Origin: Sphingomonadaceae bacterium
GTDB taxonomy: Bacteria; Pseudomonadota; Alphaproteobacteria; Sphingomonadales; Sphingomonadaceae
Direction: 5' to 3'
NCBI GenBank assembly: GCA_947453945.1
Contig: CANGJB010000010.1
Span: 1-64,000, forward strand
DNA length: 64,000 nt
Shown: one piece after another, positions 8,941 through 17,303 of the stretch
Position numbering within the stretch: position 1 is the stretch's first letter
Layout of the letters: each line of letters begins with the position of its first letter
The notes under the pieces: model-generated
Database searches by the model: none
What the model was told of the DNA's origin: nothing
What the model saw: only the letters and a program-made list of their open reading frames with translations
Position numbers and translations under genes: made by a program

Positions 8941-9450
8941 ATGGCGATCCTTACCGTCAACAACCAGCCGATCGAGATCAAGCTCGAAAGCGATACTCCC
9001 TTGCTTTGGGGGCTGCGCGATGCCGCCAATCTCACCGCCACCAAATACGGCTGCGGCACCGGGGAATGCGGCGCGTGCATGGTCATCGTCGATGGCCAGG
9101 CCATGCCGAGTTGCACGCTCTCGCTGGGTGAGGCCGAAGGCCGCAGCGTCACCACGATCGAGGGCCTTTCCGCTGATCGCAATCACCCGGTGCAGCAGGC
9201 GTTCGCGGCTGAACAGGCCATCCAGTGCGGGTTCTGCACCCCCGGGCTGGTGATGGCCGCCGCGGCGCTCTTGGCGCACAATTCCGATCCGACCGAAGCC
9301 GACATCAAGGCTGCGATCACCAATATCTGCCGCTGCGGGGTCTATCCGCGCCTAGTCCGCGCAATTCAGCGCGCGGGGCGGATCATGCGCGGCGCGGAGC
9401 CGGGCGTCCCGCTGCCAGTGCCAGCCACTGCGACGACGCCGGGGCTTTGA
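8941..9450 (+). CDS. [2Fe-2S]-binding subunit of xanthine-oxidase-family hydroxylase (IorA-like)
   Basis: 'YGCGTGECGACMV...PSC' and 'QCGFCTPGLVM...NICRCG' cysteine motifs. Confidence 0.88.
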   Translation: MAILTVNNQPIEIKLESDTPLLWGLRDAANLTATKYGCGTGECGACMVIVDGQAMPSCTLSLGEAEGRSVTTIEGLSADRNHPVQQAFAAEQAIQCGFCTPGLVMAAAALLAHNSDPTEADIKAAITNICRCGVYPRLVRAIQRAGRIMRGAEPGVPLPVPATATTPGL

Positions 9451-9457
9451 CCCGGCT

Positions 9458-11590
9458 TCAGAACGCCATCCGCACAGCCAGCCGCGCGCTGCGGGGCTGG
9501 GCGGTGGAGATGTTGTTGTCGGTGTGCGCAGTCGGGAAATACTGCTCGTTGAGCAGGTTGTTGATGTTGAGCTGGACCGAGACCGACTTCGACAGATTGT
9601 AGAACACTGCGGTGTCGACACGCGTCCACGCCGGGAGAGTCACGGTGTTGCTGACGGTTGTGAAGGCCGAGGACTGGTGCGTCACGCCAAGGCCGAGGCC
9701 GAGTTTCTCCGTCACATCGTAGCGGGTCCAGAGCGAGATCTGGCTTTCGGGCAGCAAGGCGAGGCTCTGGCCGGCCTTGGCGGCGGTCGTGGCGGAGAGG
9801 ACTTTGCCGTCCTGCAGCGCATAGCCCAAGCTGACTTGCCACTGCGGGAGGATCTTGCCGGTGGCGGAAAGCTCGATCCCGCGCGTGCGGGTCTTGCCGG
9901 AAAGCAGCGGCAGGCCGGTGACGGGATCGTTAAAGCGCGAGTTCTCGCGGTCGAGCCGGTAGGCTGCGGCAGTGAGCGCGAGGGCGGGGGTCACTTCCCA
10001 TTTCGCGCCCACTTCAAGGTTGCGGAACTCCTCGGGTGCGAGGGTGGCCTGCGTCGCATCGAGCGCGCTGAACTGATCGCCCGACTGGGGCAGGAAGCTG
10101 CGGGTGTAGCTGCCATAGAGCGAGACATTGGCGCGCGGCTTCACGATCACGCCGGCGCGGGGGGACCACTTCCGGTCAGTGCGCGCGGCGCTGGTGCTGT
10201 TCAGCAGGTTGTCTGCGCTGATCTTGAAGGCATCATAGCGCACGCCGCCGACGATCTGGAGGAACGGGGCCAGCTCGATCTGGTCCTGCACATAGGCGGA
10301 GAAGGTCTGGACTTGCGCGCGGGTCGAGCGGCTGGGCGCGCCGAAGGTGATGGCCGGGATGTCGAGGCGATCGGCGAGCGAGACCACGGCGGACGCCTTG
10401 CCGCCGGGAAACACGCCTTCTGAGCGGCTTGCATCGGTGGTCTGGTCGGCGCCTTCGACCCCCGCGATCACGGTGTGGGCAATCGGGCCGGTGCGGCCCT
10501 GCCACGTGAGATTGGCCTGGCCGATCCAGCTCTTGCGCAGCGAGGTGCTGTTGTAGGCGCTGAGCGAGACCGTGCTGGTGTGAGGATTGACCGCGGCGCC
10601 GGCGAAGATGTTGCCGTAGTATTTGTCGGTGTGGCTGTATTGCCCGGTGACGGTGAGCGTAAGGCTGGGGGCCAACTGCTGGATCAGGCGGGCCTGCGCG
10701 ATATGCGCCTGTACCGCCGCGATATTGGTGTCCTTTCGGCCGAAGAACGTGTCTCGGTAGCCTTCGAGCGGCTTGCCGGAAAGCGAGGGGATACCGCGAT
10801 CCGCTGTGCGGCGATCATCGTCGTAGTTGTACGAGAGGTCGATCCGCGTGTCTGCGCCGGGGGCGAAGGCCAGCGTGGGGTTCACGCCGATGAAGCGGCC
10901 GTGGAAGTCCTGCCGGTGGTTGTCGAATTCCTCGTAAGTGCCGTTGATCCGCGCGCCCAAGCTTTGCGAGAGCGGGGCATTGAGATCGGCGGCTAGGGCG
11001 AAATCGCCGAAAGTGCCGACAGCGGCCGAGGCGCCCATGGCCGGGCCGGCAAGCGAGGGTGTCTTGCGCACGCGGTTGATCACCCCGCCGCCGCCGCCGC
11101 GCCCGAACAGCAGCGCATTGGCCCCGCGCAGCACTTCGACATGCTCGATGTTGTAGAGCGAGCGGTAGTACTGCGTGTCATCGCGCAGGCCGTCGAGATA
11201 GAAGTCGGCGGTGGTGTTCTGGCCGCGCAGCACGATCTGGTCGCGGTTGCCTTCGCCCTGCGCAAGGACAACGCCGGGGACATAGCGCAGCGCATCGGTG
11301 AGTTGGGTGACGCCCTGATCATCGAGCTGCTCGCGGGTGATCACGGTGACTGACTGCGGCACATCGAGCAGCGGCGTGGGCGCTTTCACTCCGGCGGCGG
11401 TATCGGCCCGGTAGCTTTCGACGTGGCCGGTGACGATGATGGGGCGCCGATCGATGCCATCGCCGCCTGCATCGCCAGCTTCTTCCGCCATGGGCAGCGA
11501 TTCGGCCTGCGCGGTGATCGGCAGGAGGGCGCTGGTGGCGAGGAGCAGGACGGCGAGCGCTTTCACGGGCAATTCTTTCTTGAGAGGCAT
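9458..11590 (-). CDS. TonB-dependent siderophore receptor
   Basis: Signal peptide, plug domain 'PQSVTVITREQLDDQGVTQLTDALRYVPGV', beta-barrel with C-terminal Phe; start probably MPLKKE at 11590. Confidence 0.92.
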   Translation of the reverse strand: MPLKKELPVKALAVLLLATSALLPITAQAESLPMAEEAGDAGGDGIDRRPIIVTGHVESYRADTAAGVKAPTPLLDVPQSVTVITREQLDDQGVTQLTDALRYVPGVVLAQGEGNRDQIVLRGQNTTADFYLDGLRDDTQYYRSLYNIEHVEVLRGANALLFGRGGGGGVINRVRKTPSLAGPAMGASAAVGTFGDFALAADLNAPLSQSLGARINGTYEEFDNHRQDFHGRFIGVNPTLAFAPGADTRIDLSYNYDDDRRTADRGIPSLSGKPLEGYRDTFFGRKDTNIAAVQAHIAQARLIQQLAPSLTLTVTGQYSHTDKYYGNIFAGAAVNPHTSTVSLSAYNSTSLRKSWIGQANLTWQGRTGPIAHTVIAGVEGADQTTDASRSEGVFPGGKASAVVSLADRLDIPAITFGAPSRSTRAQVQTFSAYVQDQIELAPFLQIVGGVRYDAFKISADNLLNSTSAARTDRKWSPRAGVIVKPRANVSLYGSYTRSFLPQSGDQFSALDATQATLAPEEFRNLEVGAKWEVTPALALTAAAYRLDRENSRFNDPVTGLPLLSGKTRTRGIELSATGKILPQWQVSLGYALQDGKVLSATTAAKAGQSLALLPESQISLWTRYDVTEKLGLGLGVTHQSSAFTTVSNTVTLPAWTRVDTAVFYNLSKSVSVQLNINNLLNEQYFPTAHTDNNISTAQPRSARLAVRMAF

Positions 11591-11608
11591 TCTCAAGAAC
11601 CGCTCTAT

Positions 11609-11623
11609 TGCGAGTCATTCGCA
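11609..11623. promoter_or_regulatory. Candidate Fur-type box 1 upstream of siderophore receptor
   Basis: TGCGA-gtcat-TCGCA inverted repeat 19 bp upstream of the chosen start. Confidence 0.45.
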
Positions 11624-11637
11624 CTTGCAAGCGTGAT

Positions 11638-11656
11638 ATTGCGAATCTTTCGCGAT
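11638..11656. promoter_or_regulatory. Candidate Fur-type box 2 upstream of siderophore receptor
   Basis: ATTGCGAATCTTTCGCGAT containing GCGAA-tct-TTCGC inverted repeat. Confidence 0.45.
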
Positions 11657-11732
11657 ATGAAGGCCGGGCATACGAAGATGGCCCGGGGGAGCCCAGGTCA
11701 GCGCTTTGAAACAGGAAGGCTGGTCCGCGCTC

Positions 11733-11858
11733 TCAGAGCAGCGGAAAGGCGCGGCCGGCGAGAATTAGCGCGAACGCCGAGCCGAGCACGATGGCCGAGC
11801 GTAGAGCTTCGCCAAGCGGAGCGACGGGGGTAGCAACAAGGGCAATAGCGCGGGCCAT
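11733..11858 (-). CDS. Small hydrophobic peptide (41 aa)
   Basis: MARAIALVATPVAPLGEALRSAIVLGSAFALILAGRAFPLL*; fills an otherwise empty gap. Confidence 0.35.
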   Translation of the reverse strand: MARAIALVATPVAPLGEALRSAIVLGSAFALILAGRAFPLL

Positions 11859-11911
11859 GGCGCAGTCATGCGCCCCGGGCCCCTAACAAGACGTAAACGC
11901 GGCTTTGCGAT

Positions 11912-13045
11912 TCAGCCCAGCCATTCCAGCAGCGATGTCAGGCACTCGCGCGCCAGAAGCCGGCTGCGTTCCGGGCTCCAGCCCTGGGCGGCGTCGGGCA
12001 GGTCGTCGTTGTCCTTGAACGGCATTTCCAGCGTCATCGAAACCGCGCCGAACCGCTGCGCAATCTGGTTGGTGGCCATGGCCAGATTGGCCCGGCCCGG
12101 CCGCGCGGTGGGATAGCCGCGCCGGGTCTGGAAATCGGGCGTGCGCCGCTCAAGGATCGCGCGGTAGCGCAGATAGGCCTCGCCCTGCGCTTCGGTCCAG
12201 CCGGGGATGCCTTCGAACCCGGCGAAGAACACCGCCGGGATTGCCTCATCGCCGTGGGCGTCGATCGCGAAGTGGACGCCGGTCTTGTCCATGGCATTCC
12301 GGATCGCCAGCACTTCGGGCGAGCGCTCGGCGCTGGGCTCGTTCCATTCGCGGTTGAGGTTCACGCCCGCGGCATTGGTGCGCAAGTGCCCCCGCCGCGA
12401 TCCATCCGGATTGCAATTGGGCACCACGTGGAAGCGGCAAAGCTGGCGCAGCCGCCGCGCATGCGGGTCGGCAGGATCGGTCAGCATGTCGAGCGCGCCT
12501 TCGATCCACCACTCCGCCATCGATTCGCCGGGATGCTGGCGCGCGATCAGCCATATCTGCCTGTCGCCCTCGCCCAGCGACAGGCAATCGATCGTCTGGC
12601 CATCGAGGCTGCGGCCCAGCACTTTGTGCTCCACGCCTTCGCAGCCCGCGATTTCGGCCACGAGGTCGTGATGCCGCTCCATCGAATAGGGGGCGAAATA
12701 GGCGAAGGAGCAGGTGGCGGCTTCGGGTGTGTAGCGGATCGTCAACGTGCCGCCTTCGACTGAGGCTTCGTAGCGGGTTTCGGCGCGGGTCCAGTATTCG
12801 CGGTCTTCCGATACGCAGGCGCGGTAGCCGATCCACCCATCGGGATAGGCGGCGGCGGAAAGGCCGGTGATCTTGAGTTCCAGCGCGCGGCCAGCGCATC
12901 CGCCAACGCGGAAATGGAACCACTGGAAGAAATCGGAGGCGTTGTCGCGGCGGATGGCGAGCCGTGCGCTGGCACCGTCGATGCTCAGAACCTCGATATT
13001 GCCGCTGTCGAAGCCTGCGTCGATGCTTATGGGGTCGTTGCTCAT
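11912..13045 (-). CDS. M14-family zinc carboxypeptidase (cytosolic carboxypeptidase-like)
   Basis: '[11 protein letters not shown]' (HxxE), '[23 protein letters not shown]', 'IDAHGDE' motifs. Confidence 0.88.
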   Translation of the reverse strand: MSNDPISIDAGFDSGNIEVLSIDGASARLAIRRDNASDFFQWFHFRVGGCAGRALELKITGLSAAAYPDGWIGYRACVSEDREYWTRAETRYEASVEGGTLTIRYTPEAATCSFAYFAPYSMERHHDLVAEIAGCEGVEHKVLGRSLDGQTIDCLSLGEGDRQIWLIARQHPGESMAEWWIEGALDMLTDPADPHARRLRQLCRFHVVPNCNPDGSRRGHLRTNAAGVNLNREWNEPSAERSPEVLAIRNAMDKTGVHFAIDAHGDEAIPAVFFAGFEGIPGWTEAQGEAYLRYRAILERRTPDFQTRRGYPTARPGRANLAMATNQIAQRFGAVSMTLEMPFKDNDDLPDAAQGWSPERSRLLARECLTSLLEWLG

Positions 13046-13641
13046 TTCACAGTGATAGTCGCCCCCGACGTTCCGGGGAAGCCCGAGAACAGCGCATGAG
13101 CAAGGCGCGGTGCCGCCTGATCGACGGAAGCGGCCTTGGCCTTTTCACGCTCCACATTGTCGGCGCGGCCTTCCCAGAGTGAAAGCCCGGTGGCGCGGTT
13201 GCGGATAGTGACGACGAGCCGCGTAATCACTTGCGCGCGCGGTCCTCCGCCGAGATTGAAGCCGACGCCGAGCCCGACGCCGCTGTTCCAGCCGCCGGTC
13301 GAACCGCCGACACCGACCGAGACCGGCCCGCGCTGGCGTTCCGGGCGCTGCGTTTCCCGGTCGACGCGCACTTCGGCCACAGCATCGGCGGCACCCGGCG
13401 TCGCCGCGCCGAAATGCAGCGCGGCCAGTTCGGCCTCGACCGCCTGGAGCCAGACGCGCAGTTCGAGGCTGCTCCCGTCGACTCCGGGGGCGGCGACAAC
13501 GGCGACGGCGCCGCGTGCCAGCGTCGTTATGCTTTCAGGCGTGTGGAAGCGGGTGACCTCGACCGGTGCGGCAAGCGCGGAACCGGAAACAAAGGGGCTT
13601 GCGGCGAGCGCGCAGGCCGCGAGGAGCGCGCGGCCCTTCAC
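13042..13641 (-). CDS. DUF4136-like secreted/lipoprotein-like protein
   Basis: Signal peptide '[24 protein letters not shown]'; GTG start overlapping upstream stop; '[21 protein letters not shown]'. Confidence 0.7.
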   Translation of the reverse strand: MKGRALLAACALAASPFVSGSALAAPVEVTRFHTPESITTLARGAVAVVAAPGVDGSSLELRVWLQAVEAELAALHFGAATPGAADAVAEVRVDRETQRPERQRGPVSVGVGGSTGGWNSGVGLGVGFNLGGGPRAQVITRLVVTIRNRATGLSLWEGRADNVEREKAKAASVDQAAPRLAHALFSGFPGTSGATITVK

Positions 13642-14348
13642 TGGGTCACCGCCGCGAGCGGCTGGACCACATCGCCATCGGGAAAGCGCTTGAGCAGCGC
13701 GGTGGCAAGCCGTGCGGCCATCTGGCTGTTGTTGATCCCGCCGTCCTCTTCGCGCGCTTCGCCTTCGGCATGGCCTTCCCACAGGATGCGGCCCGTGGCC
13801 TTGTCGCGGATGCGCAGATCGAGCCGGGTGCCGATAATCGCCTTTGCGGGCTTGGTGAGATCGATGGCGAGCGCCATGCCGAAGCCGCTGCCGCGATTGC
13901 TGACGGTGGTGCTCATGGCGCCGCTGACTTTCTTGCGCGGAGCCTCTTCGGGGACGGCCACGCTATGGCTCACGCCGATTTCGGCGATCTGGCCGGGATC
14001 GAGGGCTGTCGCCGTATCATAGCCGCGCCGGGCGAGCTCATCGATCACGGCGGCTTCGTAGACGGGAAGCTTGCTGTCGTCGTTGTCGCCAGCATCGCTT
14101 TCCATGCGGCTCACCACGATGCGGCCCTTGCCGAGCAGCGCCGGCGCATCGGCGGTGCGGTAGGCGGTGACGTCGATCTGCTTCGAAGGCTGGGCGCTCT
14201 GGCGGGTCGAAGGGTAGCGCGGATCGGCATCCATCCTGTCGCCGCCCCAGCCGCCGCCCCAGCGCCCTTCGCCGGGCATGCCCTGGGCCAATGCAGGAGC
14301 CGCGCTGCAAATGGCAAGCGCGGCAAGGAGGGTGGCGGCAAACTTCAT
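13638..14348 (-). CDS. DUF4136-like secreted protein
   Basis: Signal peptide 'MKFAATLLAALAICSAAPALAQ'; 'LDLRIRDKATGRILWEGHAEG'. Confidence 0.7.
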   Translation of the reverse strand: MKFAATLLAALAICSAAPALAQGMPGEGRWGGGWGGDRMDADPRYPSTRQSAQPSKQIDVTAYRTADAPALLGKGRIVVSRMESDAGDNDDSKLPVYEAAVIDELARRGYDTATALDPGQIAEIGVSHSVAVPEEAPRKKVSGAMSTTVSNRGSGFGMALAIDLTKPAKAIIGTRLDLRIRDKATGRILWEGHAEGEAREEDGGINNSQMAARLATALLKRFPDGDVVQPLAAVTQ

Positions 14349-14488
14349 GGCAGGCCTTTCGGGGGAGCGTCGCGGCAAGAAACCTAGGTCGCTGGTCCTG
14401 TCTTTGCCATGAACGGTTTGTTTGTCGATTCCAACACAGTGAGGGACTGCTACTGCATCGCAGCATTACCCTAGGGAGAGTGATTCGC

Positions 14489-15493
14489 ATGGGCCAGGTC
14501 CCCGTTCTCGTTACCGGCGGCGCCGGATACATCGGCAGCCACGCGGTTCTCGCCCTCAAGGATGCAGGCTGGCCGGTTGTGGTGATCGACAATCTGACCA
14601 CGGGCTTCCGCTTCGCGATCCCCGAAGGCGTGCCTCTCTATGAAGGCGATATCGAGGATGGCGCCCTGCTCGCGCGCATCTTCGCCGAGCAGAAGATCGG
14701 CGCGGTGATGCATTTCGCCGGATCGATCATCGTGCCCGAATCGGTCGAGAACCCGCTCATGTACTATCACAACAACACCGCCAAGAGCCGGGCGCTGATC
14801 GCGGCGGCGGTGGAGGCCGGCGTCTCGCACTTCATCTTCTCCTCGACCGCAGCGACTTATGGCATCCCCGAAGTCTCGCCCGTGACCGAGGACAGTCCCA
14901 AGCTGCCCATCAATCCCTACGGCATGTCGAAGCTGATGACCGAGACGATGCTGGCGGACACCGCGCGCGCACATCCCATCAACTATTGCGCGCTGCGCTA
15001 TTTCAACGTGGCGGGCGCGGATCCGGAGGCGCGGACCGGGCAATCGACCGCAGGGGCTACGCACCTCATCAAGGTCGCGGTTGAGGCGGCGCTGGGCAAG
15101 CGCAGCCATGTTGGCGTGTTCGGCACCGATTTCGATACGCCGGACGGCACCGGCGTGCGCGACTACATCCACGTTTCCGATCTCGCTGCCGCGCATGTGC
15201 TGGCGCTGGAGGCGCTGATCGCCGAGCCTCAGCGTTCGCTCACTATGAACTGCGGCTATGGCCAGGGTTTCTCGGTGCTCGAAGTGCTCGATGCAGTGGA
15301 CCGGGTGACCAACAACACGATCGTGCGCCAGATGGAAGGACGCCGCGCGGGCGATCCCGATTCGCTGATTTCGGATAACACCCGCGTCAAGGCGACACTG
15401 CCGTGGGTTCCGCGCTATGCCGATCTCGATGTGATCGTGCGCCACGCGCTGGCCTGGGAGCGCAAACTGACCGAGATCAGAGGGGAAGGTTGA
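14489..15493 (+). CDS. galE: UDP-glucose 4-epimerase
   Basis: '[18 protein letters not shown]', 'SSTAATYG', 'YGMSK', '[11 protein letters not shown]'; GGGAGAG Shine-Dalgarno. Confidence 0.94.
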   Translation: MGQVPVLVTGGAGYIGSHAVLALKDAGWPVVVIDNLTTGFRFAIPEGVPLYEGDIEDGALLARIFAEQKIGAVMHFAGSIIVPESVENPLMYYHNNTAKSRALIAAAVEAGVSHFIFSSTAATYGIPEVSPVTEDSPKLPINPYGMSKLMTETMLADTARAHPINYCALRYFNVAGADPEARTGQSTAGATHLIKVAVEAALGKRSHVGVFGTDFDTPDGTGVRDYIHVSDLAAAHVLALEALIAEPQRSLTMNCGYGQGFSVLEVLDAVDRVTNNTIVRQMEGRRAGDPDSLISDNTRVKATLPWVPRYADLDVIVRHALAWERKLTEIRGEG

Positions 15494-15564
15494 CTTTCCT
15501 GCGCCCCGCGAATAACCGCCGCGTTCAATTTTCGGCCCGGTCGCTTCGGGCAAAGGGATTCGTC

Positions 15565-15690
15565 ATGAAGATTCGCAACAGCCTGAAGTCGCTCAAGGAT
15601 CGTCACCGGGACAACCGCGTGATCCGCCGTCGCGGCCGCACTTACGTGATCAACAAGACCCAGAAGCGCTTCAAGGCGCGTCAGGGCTGA
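15565..15690 (+). CDS. rpmJ: 50S ribosomal protein L36 (Cys-less, type B)
   Basis: [41 protein letters not shown]. Confidence 0.95.
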   Translation: MKIRNSLKSLKDRHRDNRVIRRRGRTYVINKTQKRFKARQG

Positions 15691-15750
15691 TTTTGCGTGG
15701 CTCTGCTTCGGCAGGGCCTCCACAGTCAAACGGTGTGAAACCGGCAGAAG

Positions 15751-15780
15751 GCCCCCGCAATTGCGGGGGCGCTTTTGTTT
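15751..15780 (+). terminator. Rho-independent terminator after rpmJ
   Basis: Perfect palindrome gcccccgcaattgcgggggc followed by GCTTTTGTTT. Confidence 0.85.
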
Positions 15781-15801
15781 GTGGCGAGGACAAGGACCGT
15801 C

Positions 15802-16416
15802 ATGCGCGCTGAAGTCGATGCCGTTGTTTGGGATATCGGCCACGTGCTGGTGCAGTGGTCGATCCGCAATCTCTACGAGAAGCTGATCGACGATCCGGCT
15901 GAACTGGAATGGTTCCTCGAACATGTTGTCACCGTGCCGTGGCATTTCCGGCATGATGCGGGAGAGCCGCTGGCCGATCTGATCGCCGAGAAGGTGGCCG
16001 CCTATCCCGAGCATCGCGCGCTGATCGAGGCCTATGGCCCGCGCTGGCTGGAGACGATCCCCGGGCCTATCCCCGGCACCCCGGCGCTGGTCGCGGCGCT
16101 GGCAGCACGAGGCGTGCCCCAGTTTTCGATCACAAATTTTGGCGCGGACACCTGGGCGATGTTCCGTCCGACCTTTCCGGTGCTCGATCCGCTGATCGAT
16201 ATCGTGGTGAGCGGGATCGAGAAGCTCGCCAAGCCCGATCCTGCGATCTTCCATCTCGCCGCGCGCCGCTTTGGCCACGCGCCTGAGCGGATGCTGTTCA
16301 TCGACGACAATGCCGCCAATATCGCCAGTGCCGCAGCGCTTGGCTGGCAGGTGCATCACTTCACGCGGGGTGCTGCTGCGCTGGAAACGGATATGCGGGC
16401 GCTGGGGCTGATCTAA
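15802..16416 (+). CDS. HAD-family hydrolase (haloacid dehalogenase-like)
   Basis: 'DAVVWDIGHVLVQW', 'KPDPAIFHLAARRFG', 'LFIDDNAANI'. Confidence 0.88.
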   Translation: MRAEVDAVVWDIGHVLVQWSIRNLYEKLIDDPAELEWFLEHVVTVPWHFRHDAGEPLADLIAEKVAAYPEHRALIEAYGPRWLETIPGPIPGTPALVAALAARGVPQFSITNFGADTWAMFRPTFPVLDPLIDIVVSGIEKLAKPDPAIFHLAARRFGHAPERMLFIDDNAANIASAAALGWQVHHFTRGAAALETDMRALGLI

Positions 16417-16433
16417 CGCTGATCGTCAGTAAA

Positions 16434-16497
16434 TGGGGACTGTCCCTGTTTTTCTTCCAGATCCACAACACCGCTCAAAGCTCAGGGTGAGCGGGGC
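16434..16497. repeat. Degenerate palindromic repeat remnants
   Basis: AAATGGGGACTGTCCCTGTTTTT plus CCGCTCaaagctcagggtGAGCGG, the latter matching part of the repeat at 29219-29248. Confidence 0.5.
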
Positions 16498-16528
16498 TTG
16501 CGGGAACTGTCGCGGAGTTGGGGCAGGC

Positions 16529-17293
16529 CTACCGCAGCCCGATCAGCGAAATCTGCCGCCCATAGCCTGCCTCGCCCGCATGGGTGGCGCGGCGGAACGA
16601 ATAGAAGCGCTCGTCCTGCGCATAGGTGTCATCGCCCAACATGGCGACTGTGCCGACGCCGAACCCGGCGAGACGGGCGGCGACATAGCCTTCGAGATCG
16701 AACCAACTGTGCCCGGCGCGTCCGGCCTTGAAGAAGCGTTCGGTGTCGGGATCGCTGGCCGTGAACCGCACTTCGAAGGCGGCATCCACTTCGTAGCTCG
16801 CCTGCGCGATGCATGGGCCGACAACGGCGGCGATGCGCGCGCGGTCTGCGCCGAGGGCTTCCATTGCCTCGATGGTGCGGTCGGTGACGCCGCCGATGGC
16901 GCCTTTCCACCCCGTATGGGCCGCGCCGATCACGCCGGCCTGAGGATCATGGAACAGCACCGGCGCGCAATCGGCGGTGAGCACGCCGAGGAGCAGGCCG
17001 GGCTGGCTGGTGACGAGCGCATCGGCTTTGGGGCGGTCTGCATCCGCCCACGGCGCGGTGACGGTCACCACATCGGGCGAATGGATCTGGAAGCAGGTGA
17101 GGAGGCACGCGCCCGGCAGCACCGCATCCCCGGCGCGGCGGCGGTTTTCGGCGGTGTGGGCGGGATCGTCCTCGCTGTAGCTGACGTTGAGCCCGGCGTG
17201 CAGGCCAGTACTCACCCCGCCGCGACGGCCGAGGAAGCCATGCGCAGCGCCTGCCAGCGCGGCGTGGGTCAGGGCTTCGACAGGGCCGCTCAT
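16529..17293 (-). CDS. pgeF: Peptidoglycan editing factor PgeF (YfiH/laccase-domain family)
   Basis: 'GVLTADCAPVLFHDP', 'GAAHTGWKGAIGGV', 'GPCIAQASYEV'; start MSGPVEAL at 17293. Confidence 0.92.
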   Translation of the reverse strand: MSGPVEALTHAALAGAAHGFLGRRGGVSTGLHAGLNVSYSEDDPAHTAENRRRAGDAVLPGACLLTCFQIHSPDVVTVTAPWADADRPKADALVTSQPGLLLGVLTADCAPVLFHDPQAGVIGAAHTGWKGAIGGVTDRTIEAMEALGADRARIAAVVGPCIAQASYEVDAAFEVRFTASDPDTERFFKAGRAGHSWFDLEGYVAARLAGFGVGTVAMLGDDTYAQDERFYSFRRATHAGEAGYGRQISLIGLR

Positions 17294-17303
17294 CCCCAAC
17301 CCC

